DNA of 6,452 bases from an uncultured Solirubrobacterales bacterium (GTDB lineage Bacteria > Actinomycetota > Thermoleophilia > Solirubrobacterales > Solirubrobacteraceae), in NCBI GenBank assembly GCA_937973575.1, contig CALJKH010000116.1, positions 1 through 6,452 on the forward strand, given 5' to 3'. Shown piece after piece: positions 1 to 5,980 of the stretch. The stretch's first letter is position 1. Each line of letters begins with the position of its first letter. A program made the position numbers and the translations under genes. Below the pieces are notes generated by a model, which had not been told where the DNA came from, did no database searches, and saw only the letters and a program-made list of their open reading frames with translations.

Positions 1-308
1 ATTCGGATGATGGTCCTCGGCTTGCCAAGGAAGTCGATTGTGTCGGCGAGGCCGTAGTGGGTGTCGATCAGCATGCCGCGGATGCCCTTCTTCAGCTGGG
101 CGGCAATGTTGATCCCTTGGTTAGGAATGCCCCAGCCGTCCTGCTTGTTGGACATTGAGTTGTGACTGCCAGGAAGAACAACCTTGTCGAATGTCTTCGA
201 GCAGAGCTTTGACGAGCCATTGCAGGAACTGGTGGCGCCTGCTGGGCTGGCGAAAACGAGTGTGGTTGCGACAGCGGCGAAGGCGAGTGTTGCGCGGTAG
301 TTATGCAT
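1..308 (-). CDS. Secreted PI-PLC X-domain-like phosphodiesterase, N-terminal part (cut by window edge)
   Basis: I translated the minus strand from the ATG at 308-306; it stays open to the window edge (102 codons). Residues 1-25 look like a signal peptide: MHNYR, then a hydrophobic core, then a PAGA cleavage region around residue 25. The mature start has a C29...C36 pair (CNGSSKLC), which could form a disulfide. Next come LPGSHNSMS (residues 45-53) and QLKKGIRGMLIDTHYG (71-86). These match the start of PI-specific phospholipase C X domains: a histidine in an HNSM/HDSM box (H49) and an arginine in a GxRxxxxD strand (R77, D82). In the known family these belong to the active site that cleaves phosphodiesters of phosphoinositides or related head groups. 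The second catalytic histidine lies beyond the edge, so activity cannot be judged. The protein is likely exported or wall-associated. It starts 44 bp after the DUF347 gene on the same strand, with no Shine-Dalgarno but with GTCACACT 6 nt upstream of the ATG. The substrate is unknown, and a catalytically altered PI-PLC-like protein is possible. Confidence 0.8.
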   Translation of the reverse strand, partial: MHNYRATLAFAAVATTLVFASPAGATSSCNGSSKLCSKTFDKVVLPGSHNSMSNKQDGWGIPNQGINIAAQLKKGIRGMLIDTHYGLADTIDFLGKPRTIIR

Positions 309-314
309 CCGACA

Positions 315-322
315 AGTGTGAC
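315..322 (-). promoter_or_regulatory. Putative -10 element of the PI-PLC-like gene
   Basis: GTCACACT on the minus strand ends 6 nt before the ATG at 308, in the 44-bp gap after the DUF347 stop. It is identical to the octamer before the DUF347 gene. No Shine-Dalgarno is present. The gap also has CCGG-rich sequence (331-352) but no convincing terminator stem. Confidence 0.3.
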
Positions 323-352
323 ACCAAAGTCCGGCCCCGGCGCTGCAACCGG

Positions 353-1180
353 CTAGGGGTTTAGGTCGTGATTCTCCGTCGCGTCTACGCGAGTCGCGGT
401 CAGGTAGGCGACGATCGCGACGATTGCAGAGAGGAAGATCACGCTGGTCAGAGTTGTTCCAAGGCCAAGGCCATCGGAGTCTGATTGTGAGAGCCAGTCA
501 CCTGTGTTGCCGCCAAGAGGGCGGGTCAGGATGTAGGCGAGCCAGAAGGTCAGGACGGCGTTGGCCTTGAAGGCGAACCGCGCGATTGCGATCAGCGAAA
601 GCGCACCAACGACCACAAGGACTGAGTTGAGGTAGCCCATGTCGACCTTCTCAGACAGAAGATCGCCACTGGACGTGCCCAGCGCGAAGGTGAAGAGAAC
701 GACGAGCCAGTAATAGACCTCGCGACGGCCCTTGTAGACGGAGTGAATTGAGAGCGTCCTCTCCTGTGCGTACCAGAGGGCAAAAACGCTAGCCAAGACA
801 ACGCTGAAGATCACGGTTGTCGTAACAAGCGACACGCCCTTGTCGTCATGCAGCCAGTCGGTTACGAGCGTGCCGACAACGCTCATCAGGACAACTGTTA
901 CCCAGTAACGAGTTGGGTGGTATCGGTCGGACCTGAACTGCAGGATCACAGCGATCAACAGAAGAGTGCCCGTGATCGCAAAAGTCTTTGGAATGCCTAG
1001 TCCGAGCTGGCCGCCGTCGTCAGGGCCAGCGTTGATGAAGTCCGAAGCGGTCTCGCCAACTGTCGTGCAGAGGACCTTGATGATCCAGAACCAGATCGTG
1101 ATCTCTGGAACCTTGTTGAGGAGCTTGCGGGCGGTGGACGGCTCGTTGGGGGAAGCTGCTGGCGCAGTGGCTGTAGGCAT
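353..1180 (-). CDS. Four-repeat DUF347 integral membrane protein (COG4705-like)
   Basis: A 275-aa polytopic membrane protein with ATG at 1180 and TAG at 353-355. A short polar N-terminus (1-22) is followed by about eight hydrophobic segments arranged as four two-helix repeats. Each repeat opens with an aromatic-tryptophan pair and carries the same spacing, W-x9-G-x4-D: W32/G42/D47, W93/G103/D108, W158/G168/D173 and W213/G223/D228. This is the hallmark of the DUF347 repeat, known as four tandem two-TM units with a conserved tryptophan; the biochemical role is not established as far as I know. Further polar residues near the repeats (K35, E43, T40, R220) fit a substrate or ion path, which is my inference. 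The C-terminus (about 262-275) is short and polar. It lies downstream of the FUSC-like gene on the same strand with a 54-bp gap and has its own promoter-like GTCACACT 8 nt before the ATG, so it may be transcribed separately. There is no Shine-Dalgarno at normal distance; a GAGGG lies 15 nt upstream, too far for a good site. Confidence 0.9.
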   Translation of the reverse strand: MPTATAPAASPNEPSTARKLLNKVPEITIWFWIIKVLCTTVGETASDFINAGPDDGGQLGLGIPKTFAITGTLLLIAVILQFRSDRYHPTRYWVTVVLMSVVGTLVTDWLHDDKGVSLVTTTVIFSVVLASVFALWYAQERTLSIHSVYKGRREVYYWLVVLFTFALGTSSGDLLSEKVDMGYLNSVLVVVGALSLIAIARFAFKANAVLTFWLAYILTRPLGGNTGDWLSQSDSDGLGLGTTLTSVIFLSAIVAIVAYLTATRVDATENHDLNP

Positions 1181-1188
1181 ACGGCGGG

Positions 1189-1196
1189 AGTGTGAC
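1189..1196 (-). promoter_or_regulatory. Putative -10 element of the DUF347 gene
   Basis: GTCACACT on the minus strand ends 8 nt before the ATG at 1180. Its CACACT hexamer keeps the A at position 2 and T at position 6 of a TANNNT -10 box. The identical octamer stands 6 nt before the next gene (ATG 308). No -35 consensus lies at 16-18 nt. An alternative -10, TACCTT at 1207-1202, would give a leader of about 14 nt. Confidence 0.32.
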
Positions 1197-1202
1197 CCTC
1201 GA

Positions 1203-1217
1203 AGGTAAGAACTACCT
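1203..1217. promoter_or_regulatory. Small inverted repeat AGGTA-N5-TACCT, possible operator
   Basis: The plus strand reads AGGTA, AGAAC, TACCT, a perfect 5-bp inverted repeat around a 5-nt centre in the 54-bp gap between the FUSC-like and DUF347 genes. It lies over the spacer and -35 region of the putative DUF347 promoter, a usual repressor position. Arms this short can arise by chance, and a weak hairpin end for the efflux operon is the alternative. Confidence 0.25.
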
Positions 1218-1234
1218 AAGACCGCAGCGTTCTG

Positions 1235-2338
1235 TCAGTCGACGGCGTCGCGGACCCTGTGGCGCGATTCCTTTGACTCCATGCCTGATGCGCGCAGCAG
1301 ATCATTGGCAACAAGGCGCATCTGGCCGACCAGCAGGCTGACCGAAAGGCTTGTCGTTTCCTCAAGTGCCTCGCTGCTTGTCGCAGCAGCGCCAAGCACT
1401 CGCTCTTGGGCGTCGCTTCTGCCTACGCCGTCATGGAGTGAGATCGCGATGTCCTCAGCTGCGCTTGCCATAGCCCGAATACCTTTCGGCATTGCGGCTG
1501 GGACCGAGTCTTCAAGCTCGATCGGCCTACGGGCTGCGCGGGCCAGCGCAACGGCATCCTGCTCGGCGCGCATTCCTTGCCGGGCAGATGTGATGAGAGC
1601 CTCGACCTTCTTTCGCTGGCGGCGGTGAACGAGGGTGAAGCGCACTGCGTCCTCTGCTGTGATGAGCGCTTGGCGCTTCTCTTCAGCGTCAGCTTCTGCT
1701 GACAGAGCGATTCGGATTGCCGCACTTGCCCCATCAGCGTCTTTGTCAGCTAGGGCTGTCGCAACAGCGCGCAGAGTTCCGGCTAGGCGCGTGTGGATCT
1801 GCTCTGAAGTTGCAGTTGCCAACTCGATTGGGTCAACGGGGGAGATGAACAGGGCGAGTATGAAAGCGATCGCGGCCCCGGTGAGGCCGTCTTCAAAACG
1901 GGTGATGCCGATCGGGTCACCCGGGATAGCAACCAGTGACACCAGCACGGCTGCGCCAGCTGCCTGCCGCACGGCGAGGGCATCGCCACCTGCAAACACC
2001 GCGACGGACATCGCAAGGAAGATGATCAGCGTTAGCTGCCAAGGGCCTGTTCCGACGACTTGGACGACCCCGTCAGCGACGATCAGCCCAAGGCCAATGC
2101 CGATCACAAGCTGGGCAGCGCGGCGGATCTGCGTCCCAACGCTGACACCGAGGACGATCACTGTGGCAAGCGGCGCGAAGTACGGGCGAGGGTGACCCCA
2201 GAGGTGGTACGACACCCAGTACGAAGCGAGGGCGCCGACAGCAACGAGTGCGTGCCGCGGTGAGCAACGCTTGACGGCATCGAATCTGGTTTTCAACGGG
2301 ATGTGCTTGAGGCCCGCTTCCTCGATTAGGCCGCTCAT
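1235..2338 (-). CDS. FUSC-family / aromatic acid exporter-like inner membrane protein
   Basis: A 367-aa protein, ATG at 2338 and TGA at 1235-1237. The N-terminal half holds about six hydrophobic helices (roughly 31-48, 52-69, 74-95, 99-116, 124-139, 150-168). The second begins PYFAPLATVIVL and leads into GTQIRRAAQLVIGIGLGL (68-85). This YFAPL...R..Q...G...G pattern is typical of the fusaric-acid-resistance/ArAE superfamily (FUSC_2-type domain). Residues about 172-350 are a soluble, alanine-rich, strongly charged helical region, as in the cytoplasmic half of single-module ArAE proteins. Known members export aromatic carboxylic acids or affect envelope permeability; the substrate here is unknown. 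Its start codon overlaps the stop of the upstream MFS gene (ATGA, 4 bp), with no Shine-Dalgarno, so translation is probably coupled to the transporter. It is about half the length of two-module exporters such as AaeB, so it may work as an oligomer. It could also be annotated simply as a FUSC family protein. Confidence 0.85.
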   Translation of the reverse strand: MSGLIEEAGLKHIPLKTRFDAVKRCSPRHALVAVGALASYWVSYHLWGHPRPYFAPLATVIVLGVSVGTQIRRAAQLVIGIGLGLIVADGVVQVVGTGPWQLTLIIFLAMSVAVFAGGDALAVRQAAGAAVLVSLVAIPGDPIGITRFEDGLTGAAIAFILALFISPVDPIELATATSEQIHTRLAGTLRAVATALADKDADGASAAIRIALSAEADAEEKRQALITAEDAVRFTLVHRRQRKKVEALITSARQGMRAEQDAVALARAARRPIELEDSVPAAMPKGIRAMASAAEDIAISLHDGVGRSDAQERVLGAAATSSEALEETTSLSVSLLVGQMRLVANDLLRASGMESKESRHRVRDAVD

Positions 2339-3987
2339 TCAAGTCTTGGTTCTACCCGAGCCGCGTCTGATTCGCCCACAGACTCGGATGGAAGCCCGCC
2401 GGTAAGCAGAAGTGAGAGCAAGGCAAGGATCGCGACGATCGCGAGCGAGAGCCGGAGCCCCTTGATTTGGGCTGTCATGTAGTGCTCTGCGAGCTTGTCC
2501 ACTTGATCACCGCTGAGGCCGGCCTGCTGCCCAGCTGCGATTGCCTGCGGCTCAGAGACGACCTGCACGCCGGCCTTTGTTTGCTCAGTGACTTGGGTCT
2601 TGACTGAGGCGGGGATTGCAGGGTCGCTGGCGACGCTGTTTTGGAATCCCGTGGTGAGGCTCGCCAGCAAGATCCCGCCGATAAGTGCGGTGCCCAGCGC
2701 CATGCCCAGATTCTGCGCTGTGCCTTGAAGCCCGCCTGCTTCGCCGGTTGATTTCTCATCAACCGAACTCATGATGATGTTGCCCAGCTGGCTCATGATC
2801 AGGCCAAGTCCTGCACCGGCGACCGCCATGCCAAGAGCGAACGGCCACGACTCAAAGTCAGAGCTGATCTTGCCGACGAGCAGCATTAGTCCGACAGAGA
2901 GAACGACCAAGCCAAGGCGGACAGCCAGGCGGGGTGAGTGGCTGGTTGCGATCCGCGGTCCTGCGAGCGCCGCGATGATCATCGCCACGGACAGCGGCAG
3001 GATCGCTATTCCAGTGTCGAGTGCGTTCTTCTCAAGGGTGACTTGGAGGAAGACGGGTAGGACGAAGAAGATGCCTCCCAGAACTAGCTGAGTTGCAGTG
3101 AGCATCCTGAGGCCAGCCCCCAACTGGGGGATTTTCAGAAGCGACGGCCGCAGCAACGATTGCTTCCCACGCTCCTCAAGGCCGCGGGCGCGGCGCAGGT
3201 AGAGGGCGAGGATCGCGAGGCCCAAGCCCACCATGAACGGCGTCGGCGAGAGGCCGAGTGGGGTAACTGTGTGGCCGTTCATGACGGGCGGATTGGTCGG
3301 GGTGATGAAGCCCCACTCGCTTGCCTTGAGGATGCCCAGAACGATCAGAGCCATGCCAGAGGCTGTCAGCAAGACATCGACAGGGGAGAGCTTGCCGCCT
3401 TCGGGCTTGGTGTTAGCGAGCTTGCGAAGGCCAACGGCAAGGAGGCCGATCACGATCACGGTCTCGGCTGCAAACACGTAGCGCCACGAGAACGTTGTAG
3501 TTACATAGCCGCCGATTAGTGGGCCAGCAGCAGCGCCAGCCCCAGCGATGCCGCCGAGAATTCCGTAAGCGACCGCTCTGTCCTTGCCGCTGTAGGTGGC
3601 GGCTGTCAAGGCCATGATCGCTGGGATGACGAGAGTCGCGCCGAGGCCTTCAACCAGTGACCAACCGACGAGAAGGACAGGAAGATTTGGGGAAAGCGCG
3701 GTTGTGAGGGAGCCCGCCCCGTAGATCAGCAAGCCAATCGCGAACGCCTTTCGGCGGCCAAGTAGATCGCCAAGTCGCCCGCCAGTCATCATGAACGCGG
3801 CCATCACAAGTGCGTATGAAGTGATCGCCAGCTGGACGCCGGAAACGGTGGTGTTGAGGTCCTCCACCACGGCGCTGATTGACACATTCATCACTGTCGT
3901 GTCGAGCACCATGATGAATTGGGCAGTGGCGAGGACGATTACTGGAACCCACTTGCCCTTGGTCTTAGTAGCTGCGGCGGTGCCCAT
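2335..3987 (-). CDS. DHA2-type (EmrB/QacA-like) 14-TM MFS drug:proton antiporter
   Basis: A 550-aa protein, ATG at 3987 and TGA at 2335-2337, of usual size for 14-helix DHA2 transporters. Diagnostic motifs are in order: LDTTVMNVS (residues 28-36, motif D1 in TM1, with the conserved Asp29), GGRLGDLLGRRK (69-80, motif A in the TM2-TM3 loop) and GAGAAAGPLIGG (149-160, the antiporter motif C in TM5). A long polar segment at about 446-508 between the last two helices is predicted to be the extracytoplasmic loop common in this group. The C-terminal tail (531-550) is acidic and polar. Known relatives expel lipophilic or cationic drugs, dyes or metabolites in exchange for protons; the substrate here cannot be read from sequence. 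It is the first gene of a two-gene operon with the FUSC-like gene and is transcribed away from the carboxylase. No Shine-Dalgarno precedes the ATG; GTTACCCT ends 8 nt upstream, which fits a leaderless message. No regulator gene is adjacent in the window. Confidence 0.95.
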   Translation of the reverse strand: MGTAAATKTKGKWVPVIVLATAQFIMVLDTTVMNVSISAVVEDLNTTVSGVQLAITSYALVMAAFMMTGGRLGDLLGRRKAFAIGLLIYGAGSLTTALSPNLPVLLVGWSLVEGLGATLVIPAIMALTAATYSGKDRAVAYGILGGIAGAGAAAGPLIGGYVTTTFSWRYVFAAETVIVIGLLAVGLRKLANTKPEGGKLSPVDVLLTASGMALIVLGILKASEWGFITPTNPPVMNGHTVTPLGLSPTPFMVGLGLAILALYLRRARGLEERGKQSLLRPSLLKIPQLGAGLRMLTATQLVLGGIFFVLPVFLQVTLEKNALDTGIAILPLSVAMIIAALAGPRIATSHSPRLAVRLGLVVLSVGLMLLVGKISSDFESWPFALGMAVAGAGLGLIMSQLGNIIMSSVDEKSTGEAGGLQGTAQNLGMALGTALIGGILLASLTTGFQNSVASDPAIPASVKTQVTEQTKAGVQVVSEPQAIAAGQQAGLSGDQVDKLAEHYMTAQIKGLRLSLAIVAILALLSLLLTGGLPSESVGESDAARVEPRLE

Positions 3988-3995
3988 GTGGGATA

Positions 3996-4003
3996 AGGGT
4001 AAC
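3996..4003 (-). promoter_or_regulatory. Putative -10 element of the MFS-FUSC operon
   Basis: On the minus strand GTTACCCT contains TACCCT, which fits the TANNNT pattern of actinobacterial -10 boxes. It ends 8 nt before the ATG at 3987. Transcription starting about 7 nt after the hexamer would give a leader of 0-2 nt. No convincing -35 box is found at 16-18 nt spacing. The same octamer pattern precedes three other genes in this window. Confidence 0.42.
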
Positions 4004-4061
4004 TATGGGTCTGGCGGCCGGGTGGAGGGTGCCAAGGCTCATCTGATGCTCCGATTTGCTG

Positions 4062-4067
4062 TGTAGT
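4062..4067 (+). promoter_or_regulatory. Weak -10-like hexamer before the carboxylase gene
   Basis: TGTAGT differs from TATAGT at one position and ends 7 nt before the ATG at 4075, the placement expected for a leaderless transcript that starts at or next to that ATG. The highly conserved second-position A is missing, and there is no recognisable -35, so this is a weak call. It is one reason to favour ATG 4075 over GTG 4069. The 87-bp gap between the two divergent start codons (3988-4074) otherwise shows only a small CATC-T-GATG palindrome at 4040-4048. Confidence 0.22.
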
Positions 4068-4074
4068 TGTGCCA

Positions 4075-5907
4075 ATGGAAGAGACCTGCCACTCGCCGCT
4101 TACCGGAATGGTTGAAGCTGTCCTCGCTAGTGATGGCGTCTTTGTAGACGCTGGCGAGCCAGTGCTGCTCGTCGAGTCAATGAAGATGCACCACGAGGTT
4201 GTAGCCCCGTTTGCTGGCCGGGTAACTGCGCTTAGGGTTGCCGAGGGTGACCAAGTTGAAGAGGGCCAAGAGCTCTTTGGTGTGGCCCCAGCAGAGTCAG
4301 AGGGTGATGCGCAGGCGGGGTCGGACTCTAGCTCTGAACTCTTCGAGTCAAGCGCGCTTGATGAAGTCCTTCGACGCCGCTCTCTAATTGAGGACGACGC
4401 ACGGCCAGAGGCAGTTGCCAAGCGACGAGCACTTGGAAGGCGCACCGCGAGGGAGAACATCGCTGACCTGTGTGATGAGGGCAGCTTCTCCGAACAAGGC
4501 GGCTTGGCGATCGCAGCTCAGAGGCTCCGCCGCCCAGTCGAGGAGCTGATTGAGAAGACGCCAGCCGACGGAATGGTCTGCGGAGTTGGCACAGTCAATG
4601 GGGACCTGTTTAGTGGTCGCTCTGGGCGCTGCGTGGCGATGTCGTACGACTACACAGTCCTTGCTGGAACCCAAGGGGTTCGCAACCACCGTAAGACCGA
4701 CCGGATGATTGAGCTAGCTGAGCGCCAGCACCTTCCGATCGTTCTGTTCGCAGAGGGTGGAGGTGGCCGGCCTGGCGACACTGACCAGTCAGAGCTCTTC
4801 CACCTTGTCGTTCCAACCTTCCGAAATTTTGCTCGGCTGTCTGGTCTCGTTCCTCGGGTCGGCATCGCGTCAGGTCGCTGCTTTGCTGGCAACGCTGCGC
4901 TGCTCGGGTGCTGCGATGTCGTGATTGCCACACCTGACGCAACGATTGGCATGGGAGGGCCGGCAATGATCGAAGGCGGCGGGCTTGGCACCTTCACTCC
5001 GGAGGAGGTTGGCCCGGCGGCTGACCTTGTTGGCGCTGGTGTGATTGATCTCCTCGTTGATGACGAGGCAGCTGCAGTGGCTGCCGCAAAGAAGTACCTC
5101 TCGTACTTCCAAGGCGACACAGCTGAGTGGGCTTCGCCTGACCAAAGCCTTCTGGCAACCCTGATCCCGGCTGACGTAAAGCGTGTCCATGACGCGCGGG
5201 CCGTTGTCGACGGCCTATTTGATTTGGACTCAGTTCTTGAACTGCGCCGTGGCTTTGGCAAGGCGATGATCACGGCATTCGCCAGGTTGGAAGGTAGGCC
5301 AGTTGGTGTGATCGCCAACGATCCGTCGTTCATCAGTGGTGCGATCGACGCTGAAGCGTCTGAGAAGGCAGCCCGCTTCATTCAGCTCTGTGATGCATTC
5401 GGAATCCCACTCATCTCGCTGGTGGACACGCCGGGCTTCATGGTCGGACCTGAATCTGAATTGACCGGGATGGTCCGCAGGTCATCCCGCCTGTTTACAG
5501 CTGCAGCTGGAATCAGAGTTCCGTTTGTCAGCGTTGTTGTGCGCAGGGCTTTTGGTCTAGGAGCCCAAGCGATGACGGGTGGCGACTTCCACGCACCGAT
5601 CATCAACCTTGCTTGGCCAAGCGCTGAGTTCGGGGCGATGGGAGTTGAAGGCGCAGTAAGGCTTGGCTTCCAGCGTGAGCTGGAGGCGATTGAGGACGAC
5701 GCTGCCCGGGAGCAGCGAGTTGCTGAACTTGTTGAGGCGATACGGGCCCAAAGCAACGCTCTGAACATGGCGACCTTCTTTGAAATTGACGATGTAATTG
5801 ACCCGGCGACGACCCGTGAGAGAGTCGCGGCGGCGATCGCCTCGGCTCCAACTGTCCCTAGTCCGCTTGAAACCGGTCAGCGCCATCGCCACGTAGACAC
5901 CTGGTGA
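4075..5907 (+). CDS. Biotinyl-domain/carboxyltransferase fusion, acyl-CoA carboxylase subunit (long-chain/LCC-like type)
   Basis: About 610 aa; residue numbers count from the ATG at 4075. Residues 5-72 are a biotinyl carrier domain: CHSPLTGMV, then VESMKM with the biotin-accepting Lys37 (codon 4183-4185), then the AGRV hairpin and EGDQVEEGQEL. An acidic, serine-rich linker (about 73-95) leads to a complete two-lobe carboxyltransferase (about 96-590). N-lobe marks are TAREN (124-128), EGGGGR (227-232), GRCFAGNAALLGCCD (267-281) and GMGGPAMIEGGG (292-303). C-lobe marks are GAIDAEA (422-428), DTPGFMVG (451-458), GLGAQAM (494-500), EGAVRLGF (525-532) and ALNMA...IDDVIDP. Known role: transfer of CO2 from carboxybiotin to an acyl-CoA. 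The motifs resemble the C-terminal part of single-chain LCC-type carboxylases (BC-BT-BCCP-CT), not PccB/AccD. The biotin carboxylase is absent, so a separate subunit must exist. An upstream in-frame GTG at 4069 would add two residues. It is divergent from the efflux operon and ends 7 bp before a terminator hairpin. The acyl-CoA substrate is unknown. Confidence 0.92.
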   Translation: MEETCHSPLTGMVEAVLASDGVFVDAGEPVLLVESMKMHHEVVAPFAGRVTALRVAEGDQVEEGQELFGVAPAESEGDAQAGSDSSSELFESSALDEVLRRRSLIEDDARPEAVAKRRALGRRTARENIADLCDEGSFSEQGGLAIAAQRLRRPVEELIEKTPADGMVCGVGTVNGDLFSGRSGRCVAMSYDYTVLAGTQGVRNHRKTDRMIELAERQHLPIVLFAEGGGGRPGDTDQSELFHLVVPTFRNFARLSGLVPRVGIASGRCFAGNAALLGCCDVVIATPDATIGMGGPAMIEGGGLGTFTPEEVGPAADLVGAGVIDLLVDDEAAAVAAAKKYLSYFQGDTAEWASPDQSLLATLIPADVKRVHDARAVVDGLFDLDSVLELRRGFGKAMITAFARLEGRPVGVIANDPSFISGAIDAEASEKAARFIQLCDAFGIPLISLVDTPGFMVGPESELTGMVRRSSRLFTAAAGIRVPFVSVVVRRAFGLGAQAMTGGDFHAPIINLAWPSAEFGAMGVEGAVRLGFQRELEAIEDDAAREQRVAELVEAIRAQSNALNMATFFEIDDVIDPATTRERVAAAIASAPTVPSPLETGQRHRHVDTW

Positions 5908-5913
5908 GCATGT

Positions 5914-5939
5914 GAACCTCCCGTGTAATCGGGCGGTTC
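5914..5939 (+). terminator. Hairpin terminator after the carboxylase gene
   Basis: GAACCTCCCG and CGGGCGGTTC are inverted repeats around a TGTAAT loop: ten positions with nine Watson-Crick pairs and one T-C mismatch. It begins 7 nt after the TGA stop. No T-run follows (CCAATTGC), so it is not a classic intrinsic terminator, but strong GC hairpins without a U-tract are common ends of transcripts in actinobacteria. It would insulate the carboxylase from the next gene. Confidence 0.6.
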
Positions 5940-5943
5940 CCAA

Positions 5944-5972
5944 TTGCTTCATGGCCGCCTGAGCGTTACCAT
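5944..5972 (+). promoter_or_regulatory. Promoter of the delta-60-repeat gene (TTGCTT-17-TACCAT)
   Basis: TTGCTT (5944-5949) and TACCAT (5967-5972) are separated by exactly 17 nt, the optimal spacing for a housekeeping sigma factor. The -10 fits TANNNT and lies within the octamer GTTACCAT. Eight nt separate it from the ATG at 5981, so the transcript would be leaderless or have a leader of about 2 nt, in line with the missing Shine-Dalgarno. This is the best-formed promoter in the window. Confidence 0.5.
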
Positions 5973-5980
5973 CAGTTCCG

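Noticed and set aside
331..352. CCGG-rich stretch between the DUF347 and PI-PLC-like genes as a terminator
   Set aside because: The CCGG copies can pair only as 4-bp arms with a 14-nt loop or with too small a loop, and no T-run follows; not a supportable hairpin.
155..364. 69-codon plus-strand frame opposite the PI-PLC-like gene
   Set aside because: Its translation is Arg/Cys/Trp-rich with no domain, and the opposite strand encodes a signal peptide and catalytic boxes.
1635..2195. 186-codon plus-strand frame opposite the FUSC-like gene
   Set aside because: Ala/Ser/Arg-rich composition and full overlap with a supported gene mark it as a shadow.
4040..4048. CATC-T-GATG palindrome in the divergent promoter region as an operator
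   Set aside because: Four-base arms are too short to separate from chance, and there is no second copy nearby.
4069..4074. GTG at 4069 as the start of the carboxylase
   Set aside because: Possible, but it adds only two residues before the ATG at 4075; neither has a Shine-Dalgarno, and the -10-like hexamer spacing favours the ATG.
3939..4460. 173-codon minus-strand frame spanning the divergent promoter region
   Set aside because: It would cover the biotinyl domain and the whole intergenic region; its translation is low-complexity (Ser/Arg/Thr) without recognisable motifs.
4650..5381. 243-codon open frame on the minus strand inside the carboxylase gene
   Set aside because: It is antisense to a protein with full family motifs; its translation is Ser/Arg/Pro-rich with no recognisable domain, typical of a GC-rich shadow frame.
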